Source: Pirellulales bacterium
GTDB lineage: Bacteria > Planctomycetota > Planctomycetia > Pirellulales > PALSA-1355
Direction of reading: 5' to 3'
NCBI GenBank assembly: GCA_022844125.1
Contig: JALHMI010000008.1
Coordinates: 303,728 to 367,727, forward strand
DNA: 64,000 nt
How positions within the stretch are numbered: the stretch's first letter is position 1; each line of letters begins with the position of its first letter. The notes under the pieces were generated by a model. The model made no database searches. It saw only the letters and a list, made by a program, of their open reading frames with translations, and was not told where the DNA came from. Position numbers and translations under genes: made by a program. Shown here piece by piece: positions 33,769 to 44,726 of this stretch.

Positions 33769-35145
33769 TTACGGCGCGAGCAGCAGACGACCCGGTACCT
33801 TGAGGTAGCTGATCACTTCGTTGAGGAAGCGGGCAGCCGTGGCGCCGTCCACCAGACGGTGATCGTAGGAGAGGCTGAGCGGCATCATCAGGCGAATGTC
33901 GATCTTGTCCCCTTCACCCACGATCGGCAACTTTCGCGAGCGGCCCAGGAGCAGCACGGCGACTTCCGGCGGATTGATGATCGGTGTCGAATACGTTCCG
34001 CCCACCGCGCCGAGATTGCTGATTGTGAAGGTGCCGCCCTTCAGGTCTTCGAGCTTGAATTTTGCGCTGCGGGCTTTGTCGGTCGTTTCAGTCAGGGCCT
34101 TAGCGATCGCGGGAATGCTCTTTCGATCGACGTCGCGAATCACCGGCACCACGAGACCGCGCTCGGTATCGACAGCCACGCCGATGTTCACGTACTGCTT
34201 GTACAAGATCTCCTCTTTCTGCATGTCGATCGAGGCATTGACCATCGGGTGCAGCCGCAACGCCTGGGCCACGGCCTTCATCACGAAAGGCATCATTGTG
34301 AGTTTGATGTCGGTGCCGACGTAGTCGGACAGCCCGCCCTTGCGGATCCGCTCAAGCTCGGTGATATCGGCATCATCAAAATTCGTGACGTGCGGGATCG
34401 TGGAGTGTGAACCGGCCATGTTCACGGCAATCGCTTTGCGCATGGCCGTGACCTTCGAGCGGCGAACGACGCCCCAGGCGTCGCGCTCGTCAGTGCCGGC
34501 CGGCAGCGGCGCGCCGGGGGCGACGTGAGCGGCCCGCGGAGCCGAGACGTTCTCGCGCACGGCGGCCTTCACGTCGTCTTCCGTGATCCGTCCGTTCGGT
34601 CCGCTTCCGGCAACGAGGGCCAGATCGACACCCAACTCGCGGGCCAGGCGGCGCGTGGCTGGACCCGCCGGCGGGGTCTTGCCAGGCGCGGCAGTCGGAG
34701 CGACGGTGGGGGCCGTTTCCTTGGGTGCAGCTTTTGCGGCAGGCTTCTTGACAGGTGCTTTCGCTGGTTTCGGCTCTTCGACCTTGGCGGCGATTTCCTC
34801 GACCTCTTCCTCGGTCGCTTCTTCCGTCTGATCAGCCTGCGCGTCGGCGGCTTCTGCCTTGGGAGCGGCCGCCTCTTTCTTGGAAGCTTCCTTAGTGGCT
34901 TTACCGTCAGCGCCTTCGACCGTGAGCAGCGGGTCACCAACCTTGACCTTCGACCCTTCTTGAACGTGAACCTTCACGACCTTGCCGCCGAAGGGGCACG
35001 GCAGCTCGACCACCGCCTTGCCGGTTTCAATTTCCATGACGTTCTGATCGGCAGCGATCTCGTCCCCCTCGCTGACCATCACTTTGACGATGTCCCCCTC
35101 CTCGACGTTCTCACCCAGGTTGGGAACCTTGAAGTCGTTCGCCAT
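33769..35145 (-). CDS. aceF: Pyruvate dehydrogenase E2, dihydrolipoyllysine acetyltransferase
   Basis: 458 residues. One N-terminal lipoyl domain with the modified Lys in EIETGKAVVE (K43), an Ala/Lys/Glu/Pro-rich linker of about 80 residues, a peripheral-subunit binding domain (TRRLARELGVDLALVAGSGPNGRITEDDV) and a catalytic core ending with the active-site motif SYDHRLVDGATAARFLNEV. ATG at 35143-35145 starts the lipoyl domain. It is the last gene of the lpdA-aceE-aceF set, 101 bases after aceE. Confidence 0.93.
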   Translation of the reverse strand: MANDFKVPNLGENVEEGDIVKVMVSEGDEIAADQNVMEIETGKAVVELPCPFGGKVVKVHVQEGSKVKVGDPLLTVEGADGKATKEASKKEAAAPKAEAADAQADQTEEATEEEVEEIAAKVEEPKPAKAPVKKPAAKAAPKETAPTVAPTAAPGKTPPAGPATRRLARELGVDLALVAGSGPNGRITEDDVKAAVRENVSAPRAAHVAPGAPLPAGTDERDAWGVVRRSKVTAMRKAIAVNMAGSHSTIPHVTNFDDADITELERIRKGGLSDYVGTDIKLTMMPFVMKAVAQALRLHPMVNASIDMQKEEILYKQYVNIGVAVDTERGLVVPVIRDVDRKSIPAIAKALTETTDKARSAKFKLEDLKGGTFTISNLGAVGGTYSTPIINPPEVAVLLLGRSRKLPIVGEGDKIDIRLMMPLSLSYDHRLVDGATAARFLNEVISYLKVPGRLLLAP

Positions 35146-35246
35146 GAAAATCCAAACTCCCTGATCAAGACCGCCCTGAAAGCGGCGAATATACACCGCT
35201 CGGAAAGCGAACGCTCCGCTCGCCGAGCCACTTTGTCAAAGTCAAA

Positions 35247-37928
<2,682 letters not shown>

Positions 37929-38155
37929 AGCGAGGGCTCCAGTGCACGGTGGGAAATCGGATTGTCGAACCCATGCGGGCCGCCGTCCGCGGGGAGTGCG
38001 ATCGAGGGCGGGCTGAACCGGTACCGCGATCCTCATAGCCGGAGTCAAAGAGGCTTCAACTCGGTCGGCTGAATTATCGTCCGCATCGCCATTTTGGTAA
38101 AGGGCTGTAAGTCCATGCAGCGCAGTCGCTTGACATTGCGCAGGATGACTTTTTC

Positions 38156-39571
38156 TCATGCTTTGCGTGCGGGCCGCGGTTTGTAGATTTCCGTGGCCGT
38201 ACCCAGGTACGATTCCGCCGCGAACCCTACTGTCTCACTCAAAGTAGGATGCGGGTGAATCGTTTCGGCCAGATCGCGGGCCGTGGCCCCCATTTCGATC
38301 GCCAATACCGCCTCGCTGATCAAGTCCCCGGCATTCACGCCCACGATAGCAACTCCCAGGATGCGTTCGCTGTCCGGTTCGATGAGCATCTTCGTAAAGC
38401 CTTCGGTGCGCCCCAGCGCAAGAGCCTTGCCGCTGGCCGCCCAAGGGTACTTCGCCAGCTCATACTCGATGCCTTGGGTCTTGGCGTCATTCTCGGTGAG
38501 GCCAGCCCAGGCGATTTCCGGATCGGTGAACACGACAGCCGGGATGGCCATCGGTGCAAACTCGGCAGGTTCGCCGAGCAGCGCTTCGACGGCAACCTTG
38601 CCCTGGTGCGAGGCCTTATGCGCGAGCATCGGTTCGCCCGCAACGTCGCCGATGGCCGAGATGAATTGATCGGCAGTGCGAAGCTGCTCGTCGACAACGA
38701 CGAACCCTCTCTCGTCGATTTCGACCTCCGTGTTCTCGAGGCCCAGGCCCGCGCTGTTCGGGCGGCGTCCAACGGACACGAGGACCCGGCTGAACGATTC
38801 GGTGCGCTTGCCGTTCTCGTCCTCGAACGTGACGTCGATCGCATTGTTGCCTTCGGTGAGGCTGACAACCTTGGTGTTCATGTAGATGCCAGCGAACAGC
38901 TTCTTGAGCCGGTTCTCGAGCGGCTTCACCAGGTCTCGGTCGGCCGTAGGGAGCAGGTTTGGCGTGAGTTCGACGACGCTCACCTTCGTCCCGAGTTCAG
39001 CATAGACGGTCCCCAGCTCGAGGCCGATATAGCCGCCGCCAATCACCAGCAGACTTTCGGGAATGTCCTTAAGCTCCAGCGCGCCGGTGGAGTCCATCAC
39101 GCGATCGGTGTTGAGCTTGAACGCGCCCGGCATTGCGGGAATCGAGCCCGAGGCCAGGATGCAATGCTCGAACACGAGCTTGTCGTCCTTTTCCACGCCT
39201 TCCAGCTTGAGCGTCTGCGAGTTGAGGAACGACGCGCGGGCATGAATTACTTGCACCTTGCGGCGCTTGGCCAGGCCGGCGAGTCCGCCGGAGAGGTCGC
39301 TGATGACTTTTTCTTTCCGCGCGCGGAGCTTGTCGACGTCGATTCGGGGCTTCTCGAACTCGAGGCCCCAATCGGCCATCTCCTGCGTTTCGCCCACAAC
39401 GCGGGCGACGTGCAGCAGGGCTTTCGAGGGAATGCAGCCTTTCAGCAGGCAGGTGCCGCCGAGCCGCGGCGCGGCCTCGACGAGCGTGACTTCCATTCCC
39501 ATATCGGCTGCCATGAAAGCGGCCGCGTAGCCGCCGGGGCCGCCGCCCAGCACAACGAGTTGAGTCTCCAT
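38156..39571 (-). CDS. lpdA: Dihydrolipoamide dehydrogenase (E3)
   Basis: 471 residues. FAD motif VVLGGGPGGYAAAFMAADMG, redox disulfide GGTCLLKGCIPSKALL (C41, C46), NAD motif LLVIGGGYIGLELGTVYAELG, and the C-terminal interface with the catalytic His-Glu pair in HPHPTLSE. Reoxidises the E2 lipoyl groups with NAD+. First gene of the pyruvate dehydrogenase set, 227 bases before the aceE start, same strand. ATG at 39569-39571. Confidence 0.95.
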   Translation of the reverse strand: METQLVVLGGGPGGYAAAFMAADMGMEVTLVEAAPRLGGTCLLKGCIPSKALLHVARVVGETQEMADWGLEFEKPRIDVDKLRARKEKVISDLSGGLAGLAKRRKVQVIHARASFLNSQTLKLEGVEKDDKLVFEHCILASGSIPAMPGAFKLNTDRVMDSTGALELKDIPESLLVIGGGYIGLELGTVYAELGTKVSVVELTPNLLPTADRDLVKPLENRLKKLFAGIYMNTKVVSLTEGNNAIDVTFEDENGKRTESFSRVLVSVGRRPNSAGLGLENTEVEIDERGFVVVDEQLRTADQFISAIGDVAGEPMLAHKASHQGKVAVEALLGEPAEFAPMAIPAVVFTDPEIAWAGLTENDAKTQGIEYELAKYPWAASGKALALGRTEGFTKMLIEPDSERILGVAIVGVNAGDLISEAVLAIEMGATARDLAETIHPHPTLSETVGFAAESYLGTATEIYKPRPARKA

Positions 39572-39789
39572 CGCAGATCTTTTCCCAGCAATTAAGTGTT
39601 GATTGCGCCGAGGTTGTTGATGCCCTCATTCTACAGGGCGCGGAAAGCACCCTAGCAAAGCGATGACCGCCAGCGGGCAAGCCGCCCATGATACCCGGGC
39701 CGCGGTGCGGCTTGAAGGAGGGCGGCGAAAGGATGAAGTCGGGTGAATGCTGGCGGAATTCCGCATCCCGTGCAAATCAAGGGCGCAGA

Positions 39790-40494
39790 CTACCGTTCGC
39801 CGGGGCCGGCGCCGGAAAGACCCAGGTTCTCGGCCGAGACGCGACGGCCGGCTCGCCAGTGGCGGAACATGCCGATGGCGATCGGCAACACGCTGATCAG
39901 CACGATGGCGATCACAACTTTCTCAAAGTTATGACTGATCCAGGGGATGCGTCCGAGAAAGTAGCCGCAGAGGGTCATCGAGGTGACCCAGCCAATGCCG
40001 CCCAGGACATTGTAAAGCGCGAAGTGCAGGTAGTTCATCTGGGCCACGCCGGCCACAAAGGGCGTGAACGTGCGCACCAGCGGCACAAATCGCGCGAGCA
40101 CGATCGCTTTGCCGCCGTGGCGTTCGTAGAAATCCTTGGCAGCCATCAGATGGCTGTGCTTCACGAACCGCAAGTAGCCCTTCTCGAACACCCGCTGGCC
40201 CATCTGCAGACCGAGATAGTAGTTCACCGCGTCGCCCACGACCGCGGCGATGCTCAGCGTGACGAGCAGGATGCCGATATTGAACACTTCCTGGCTCGCC
40301 AGCAATCCGGCGGCAAACAACAGCGAGTCACCCGGCAGGAAGAAGCCCACCAGCAGCCCGGTTTCGCTGAAGATGATCGCGAACAGGATCAGATAGCAGA
40401 CCCACCAAGGGCCGGCCAGATTGACCAACTGCCGAAGGTTGTCCGGCTTGGCCAGTCCCATGAGATACTGGATCCACTCGAGAATGAACGTCAT
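39790..40494 (-). CDS. DedA family membrane protein
   Basis: 234 residues. Typical DedA (SNARE-associated/VTT) pattern: FAIIFSETGLLVGFFLPGDSLLFAAGLLA, YYLGLQMGQRVFEKG and the signature ARFVPLVRTFTPFVAGVAQMNYLHFALYNVLGGIGW, followed by a last membrane helix. DedA proteins are polytopic inner-membrane proteins needed for envelope homeostasis, probably as lipid flippases/scramblases. ATG at 40492-40494 is chosen because the first 29 residues of the open frame upstream are atypical. Confidence 0.9.
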   Translation of the reverse strand: MTFILEWIQYLMGLAKPDNLRQLVNLAGPWWVCYLILFAIIFSETGLLVGFFLPGDSLLFAAGLLASQEVFNIGILLVTLSIAAVVGDAVNYYLGLQMGQRVFEKGYLRFVKHSHLMAAKDFYERHGGKAIVLARFVPLVRTFTPFVAGVAQMNYLHFALYNVLGGIGWVTSMTLCGYFLGRIPWISHNFEKVVIAIVLISVLPIAIGMFRHWRAGRRVSAENLGLSGAGPGER

Positions 40495-40605
40495 GGGGAG
40501 CCGAAACGTGGGGAGGGCAAATACGCGAATTGCGGGTGCGGGGCGAGTCCGATTATAGGGGCGGTCCGCGTCGTCCGCCACTTTAGCTCAAGTATAGCTC
40601 GTAGG

Positions 40606-41760
40606 TCACCGCGATTTGCGGCTTTCCAGCAGGCCTGCCGTGAAGCTCACGAGGTCGCCCCGCTCGCGGCAAACTTGCATCAGCGGGGCATAGTCGCCGG
40701 CCATTCGCGAAAGTTCCAGCAGATTGGGAGCAAAGCCGCTCGCCCGCACACCTGGGGGCAGCAGTTCCACGGCCGCGCGGATCGCGTCAGCGTGGCGGCC
40801 CAGTCGCGATAGCAGTGCAACGTAAATCTCGGCCGGACCGGTTCCTTCCTCGTGCACATCGGTTTCCCGGGCTCGTTGTTCGAAGAACGATATGGCCTCA
40901 TCGACCTTCTTGCCGAGCTGAGCGCCGAAGTACAACGCATGCGCCGGATAGAGTTCGCGGAACGGCGGTTCGCCGGGAAACTGGAACTGCTGCGAAAGCC
41001 GCTGGCCATACTCGGTCAGGTCGTGGGCCTTGGCGATCAGTTCGGGATCTTCGAGTACGCGCGCGAAGCGGACCACGGCGGCGAGGTGCGTCGTGTCGGT
41101 GTGGTAGCTCATCTCGCCGAACAGCCAATCGCGATCGGCGATCAGTTCTGCCAGCGTCGCTTCCTTCGGCTCGGCGCCTTCCTGGCGCGCGATGTCGGCG
41201 CGGACGTTGGCCACCAGCTCGCGATACAGATGATTGAGCAGCGCCGCGGCGCAGGCCTGTTGATCGGCACGCGGTCGCCCGAGCACCGCGCCTTCGTACG
41301 TGGTGATCGCGTTGCAGGTGCCGTAATTCTCGAGCACGAGCTTGTAGCCCAGTGCGGGCGCCACGCCTTCGTGCAGGCCAATCTCGATCAGGTCCTGCAA
41401 GTTGTCTTCCCCGGGCGTAAGCTTCTCGAGCGCCGTGGCCACGAGCTGCTTGTCGCCCACGGGTCGCAGGTACATCCAGGCCTCGCGCACGCGACCTTCT
41501 TCGAGCAACAGCTGGCCGACGTGCCGGCAACTTTCGAGGTAGGCGTCTTCGACTTGCGAGCGGACGGGCTCAGCGAGATCGTCGATCGAGCCTTGCAGAA
41601 TCGCCGGCAAACCCAGCCGCTGTCGCGAGCGCATCAAAAGCACATCGAACAACTCGTGATACTTCTTCTCACGAGCCAGCTCGGTCGTGAGCTGGTCGAA
41701 AAGGGCTTCGGGCCCGGACTCGGTGAGTTTCTGCGTGAGCTGGTCGAAAGTTTCAGACAT
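40606..41760 (-). CDS. Helical-repeat protein of unknown function
   Basis: 384 residues, wholly helical in appearance, with repeat-like helix pairs such as YLESCRHVGQLLLEEGRVREAWMYLRPVGD and AEIYVALLSRLGRHADAIRAAVELLP that recall TPR units. A conserved-looking central part (SYHTDTTHLAAVVRFARVLEDPELIAKAHDLTEYGQRLS) is not repeat-like. No signal or membrane segment. I do not recognise the family beyond similar planctomycete hypothetical proteins. It follows no obvious partner, lying 111 bases upstream of the DedA gene on the same strand. Confidence 0.75.
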   Translation of the reverse strand: MSETFDQLTQKLTESGPEALFDQLTTELAREKKYHELFDVLLMRSRQRLGLPAILQGSIDDLAEPVRSQVEDAYLESCRHVGQLLLEEGRVREAWMYLRPVGDKQLVATALEKLTPGEDNLQDLIEIGLHEGVAPALGYKLVLENYGTCNAITTYEGAVLGRPRADQQACAAALLNHLYRELVANVRADIARQEGAEPKEATLAELIADRDWLFGEMSYHTDTTHLAAVVRFARVLEDPELIAKAHDLTEYGQRLSQQFQFPGEPPFRELYPAHALYFGAQLGKKVDEAISFFEQRARETDVHEEGTGPAEIYVALLSRLGRHADAIRAAVELLPPGVRASGFAPNLLELSRMAGDYAPLMQVCRERGDLVSFTAGLLESRKSR

Positions 41761-41856
41761 GGATGTTCCACTGGGCAGGTGTGGGGCGGGCGGGCAAGCC
41801 CATCAATCGTAACGCGCTGGTGCGATGCAGGAAACCGGGGGGAAGAGTACAGAATT

Positions 41857-41888
41857 ACCACGGAGGACACAGAGGCAAACGAGGCAAA
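41857..41888. repeat. CACGGAGGACACAGAGG-type low-complexity repeat
   Basis: ACCACGGAGGACACAGAGGC followed by AAACGAGGCAAA, a member of the widespread ACAGAGG repeat type. Reverse-oriented CTCTGTG/CTCCGTG stretches lie at 42.2-42.4 and 43.4-43.5 kb. Confidence 0.6.
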
Positions 41889-41889
41889 A

Positions 41890-42189
41890 CTATGAGGATG
41901 GTGGCCCAGTGTCATTCAGTGGTCGATTCTTAGATCGCAGGTATCGCCAGAGGCATCCAGCAAAGACGAAAACACAGCCCGCTTTCAGCACGAACAGCCA
42001 CGCCGGCCGCCACCAGGCGCCGGTTTGAATTTCGATGAGATCGCTGACGCCAAATAGTGCAAAGCTGGCGGCCAACACCTGCAGAAGGCGTGCGTTCGGC
42101 GCCACCTTGCGAGATCTGATCAGCCAAGCGACGGCAATTCCCAGCCAGGTGATCGCCTCGATCAAGTTGCCGAACTGAGCCAAGTTCAT
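41890..42189 (-). CDS. Small integral membrane protein
   Basis: 99 residues with three hydrophobic segments (LIEAITWLGIAVAWLI, LLQVLAASFALFGVSDLI and PAWLFVLKAGCVFVFAGCLWRYL) and basic residues on the cytoplasmic side. ATG at 42187-42189; the longer open frame upstream runs through the repeat region and is not protein-like. Function unknown. Confidence 0.7.
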   Translation of the reverse strand: MNLAQFGNLIEAITWLGIAVAWLIRSRKVAPNARLLQVLAASFALFGVSDLIEIQTGAWWRPAWLFVLKAGCVFVFAGCLWRYLRSKNRPLNDTGPPSS

Positions 42190-42772
42190 CGGTATTGGTC
42201 TCCGGCAGCCTCCGTGCTCTGTGCCCTCCAGGGTTGTACTCCCTCCTTGGGTACCCTCGGCGGCTTTATTTTCCTGCGAGAATTTTTCTGCCCTCTCGCG
42301 CACGATCCGCGCGCACCCGCAATCCACACTTCTCCGACGCTGGAACCGCTTCTTCTCCGGACATTGCTTCTCTTTTCCTGCCTCTCTGTGTGGCTCCTCG
42401 GTCTTCCCTCCGCGCACCTCTGCGGCCCCGGCGGTGAATCATTTCTTCCACTGGCCTGTTTGCGCGCTTGAAATCTTGCCACCCTTTTTGGCAGACTGAC
42501 TCTCGGTACGACGGTCTGACCGATGCGACTCGATGTGAATGCCACTCGGCGAGGAATTTTTAGTTTTAGCCTCGCTGGGATGGAGCAAGCGGCCTGCAAC
42601 GTACAGGCAGCTTATGTCGAGCCGCGGACGTCTCTCCGACAGCACCAGAGACTCGAGTCTGGGGTGAAAGGGGAGCTGTGCCGTCGTTGCTGAAACACCG
42701 ATTTGTTCGAGGGACCGCCCGATAAATGTGAAGCGTTGGAGTCAGGGACGACTCAGGATTGCGATTGCTCTC

Positions 42773-42917
42773 GGGTGCCACTGCTGGCTGGCCCAGCAGT
42801 GATCTTCCGTGATCTTGCCTTGCTCTCAACCTCCTCAGAGAGAATGTCCATCGTGGAGGAGTCTGCAAGGCAAGACCAAGAAGACAGGCACTGCTGGACA
42901 AGCCAGCAGTGGCACCC
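42773..42917. repeat. Inverted pair of GTGCCACTGCTGG hairpin units
   Basis: Outer arms GGGTGCCACTGCTGGCT (42773-42789) and AGCCAGCAGTGGCACCC (42901-42917) are a perfect 17-bp inverted repeat. Each arm continues as its own hairpin (CACTGCTGG...CCAGCAGTG). Matching inner blocks TCTTGCCTTGC/GCAAGGCAAGA and CTCCTC/GAGGAG show that two copies of a roughly 60-bp unit face each other. Confidence 0.75.
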
Positions 42918-43099
42918 AGAGTGTGGCATCCAACGACGCGGAAAAACGCAACGCTCTTGGAAAAGTGCCTAGCGCATTGAACATGTGGCGGGCGCGCGTG
43001 ATCGGAACCAAGCGGACTCGAACTCGTTCGGCGGTGCGGGCAAGGATGAGACGCCTTGTACCAAGAAACGTCCCTGCGGTCGGTAGCGCCCCGCGTGTG

Positions 43100-43194
43100 G
43101 CAGCCTTCGGTCGATGGCCGTCGGACTTTATCACTTATCTAACCGAGCTCTCAGAGCTCACCAAAACTGATCTCCCGGCTCGACCGAAGGCTGC
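43100..43194. repeat. 15-bp inverted repeat
   Basis: GCAGCCTTCGGTCGA (43100-43114) and TCGACCGAAGGCTGC (43180-43194), exact, 65 bases apart. The sequence between is not a recognisable gene. Confidence 0.7.
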
Positions 43195-43400
43195 GGCACC
43201 AAAACCCTCCAAGTGAGAGTTCTGTCTCAATCCGCGCGCCGAGGGCAGAAAAAATCAACCACAACGACGTGACGCCAGACAGAAAACTCATTCTTCAAAT
43301 CTGTGTAATCGGTGCTGGTCTGTGGGTCGCCTGTTTCTTTTCGTCATCAGCCTTTGTCTTCATCCGTGTCCATCTATGGTTCTCTGTTCCTTGCATTTTT

Positions 43401-43486
43401 CCTCTGTGTACCTCGGTGTCCTCTGTGTACCTCGGTGTCCTCTGTGTACCTCGGTGTCCTCTGTGTACCTCCGTGTCCCTCCGTGT
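43401..43486. repeat. 19-bp tandem repeat, four units
   Basis: CCTCTGTGTACCTCGGTGT at 43401, 43420 and 43439, then a fourth unit at 43458 with one change and a 10-bp partial copy to 43486. It is the reverse complement of the ACACCGAGGTACACAGAGG type. Reading frames through it give the usual spurious (HRGHRG-like) peptides. The wider gene-free region 42190-43641 contains only this and the two inverted repeats above, plus pyrimidine-rich CTCCGTG/CTCTGTG stretches at 42200-42440. Confidence 0.85.
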
Positions 43487-43641
43487 CCTCTGTGGTTCAG
43501 TTTGCCCCTCCTCTTCCCGAATGTGCACCAGATTCTTGCGGTCCTGCGAGCCCCGCTGTTAAATGAGGGCGCGCCAAGTCTCGGGGACACTGTTCCCCGG
43601 GCATTGGATTTCGACCAATCAGCGACCAGGATTAGCTACCT

Positions 43642-44640
43642 ATGAAAGCGTATCAAATCGAGGCCTTTGGGTTCGAGAACGTGAAGCTCGCCGATCTCGC
43701 TGAGCCGCAGCCGGGGCCGGGCGAGGTCCTGCTTTCGATGCGGGCCTGGTCGCTCAACTTTCGCGATCTGATGATGGCCAAGGGACAGTACAACCCTCGC
43801 CTGAAACTGCCGGCGGTGCCGCTTTCGGACGGCGTCGGTGAAGTCGTTGCCCTGGGCCCTGGCGCTTCGAAATGGAAAGTGGGCGATCGGGTGGCTGGCT
43901 GCTTTATGCCTAAGTGGACCTGCGGTGAGATCGACGACGAAAAGGCCAAGAGCGCGCTCGGCGGTGGTGGGGCGGGCATGCTGGCCGAAAAAGTTGCGAT
44001 CAACGAGGCCGGTGTTGTCGCGGTGCCCGAGCATCTGAGCGTTGAGCAAGCAGCCACCCTGCCCTGCGCCGCGGTGACGGCCTGGCAAGCGCTGGTTCCG
44101 CACGTGAAGGCCGGCGATACCGTGCTTGTGCAAGGCACCGGCGGCGTGTCAATCTTCGCGCTGCAGCTCGCAAAGTTGCACGGTGCGCGCGTGATTGCCA
44201 CCAGCAGCAGCGACGCGAAGCTGGCCAAGGCGCTCGAACTGGGTGCTTCGGACGGAATCAACTACAAGACGACGCCCGACTGGGACAAGAAGGTGGTCGA
44301 GCTCACCGGCGGACGCGGTGTGGACTTCGTCGTGGAAGTGGGCGGCGCCGGCACTCTGCCGCTGTCGATGAAGGCGGTTCGCGCGGGTGGGCAGATCAGC
44401 CTGATCGGCGTGCTCACCGGCGGCGGGCAGGTCAACCCGATGCCAATCCTGATGCGCGGCATTCGCGTGCAGGGGATCTTCGTCGGCTCGCGCGAGATGT
44501 TCGAAGCGATGAACCGCGCGATCAGCCTGGCCAGGCTCGCGCCGGTGGTCGATCGTGTGTTTCCGTTTGGCGAGGCGACGGAGGCTTTTCGGTACATGGA
44601 GAGCGGCGCGCATTTCGGAAAAGTGGTGATTAAGAAGTAG
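43642..44640 (+). CDS. Zinc-independent MDR-family NADPH:quinone reductase/alcohol dehydrogenase-like
   Basis: 332 residues. N-terminal GroES-like domain (LADLAEPQPGPGEVLLSMRAWSLNFRDLMMAKGQY), LPCAAVTAWQAL, NADPH-binding motif VLVQGTGGVSIFALQLAKLHGARVIATSSSDAKL and the QOR-like C-terminus AFRYMESGAHFGKVVIKK. The Cys ligands of zinc alcohol dehydrogenases are absent, so it belongs with quinone or enoyl reductases. Substrate unknown. It converges on ftsH and shares its terminator. Confidence 0.88.
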   Translation: MKAYQIEAFGFENVKLADLAEPQPGPGEVLLSMRAWSLNFRDLMMAKGQYNPRLKLPAVPLSDGVGEVVALGPGASKWKVGDRVAGCFMPKWTCGEIDDEKAKSALGGGGAGMLAEKVAINEAGVVAVPEHLSVEQAATLPCAAVTAWQALVPHVKAGDTVLVQGTGGVSIFALQLAKLHGARVIATSSSDAKLAKALELGASDGINYKTTPDWDKKVVELTGGRGVDFVVEVGGAGTLPLSMKAVRAGGQISLIGVLTGGGQVNPMPILMRGIRVQGIFVGSREMFEAMNRAISLARLAPVVDRVFPFGEATEAFRYMESGAHFGKVVIKK

Positions 44641-44663
44641 CGAGTAGGAAAACTTCCGCAGCG

Positions 44664-44705
44664 CAAAAAAAGTCCCGGGGAAAGTATTCCCCGGGCTTTG
44701 GTTCA
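44664..44705. terminator. Bidirectional Rho-independent terminator
   Basis: Perfect 9-bp stem CCCGGGGAA (44674-44682) / TTCCCCGGG (44687-44695), loop AGTA. The minus strand runs into seven T residues, and the plus strand into CTTTGGTT. It separates the convergent oxidoreductase and ftsH genes. Confidence 0.92.
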
Positions 44706-44726
44706 GAAAGTCGCGAGCTTTGAAGT

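Noticed and set aside
42960..43030. Possible tRNA-like segment with GGACTCGAACTCG
   Set aside because: No acceptor stem or anticodon arm could be paired; no tRNA found anywhere in the window.
43401..43486. CRISPR array
   Set aside because: Units are 19 bp and directly adjacent, without spacers; no cas genes in the window.
43312..43645. Cys/Val/Ser-rich open frames through the tandem repeat
   Set aside because: Known type of spurious peptide from ACAGAGG repeats; no ribosome binding site.
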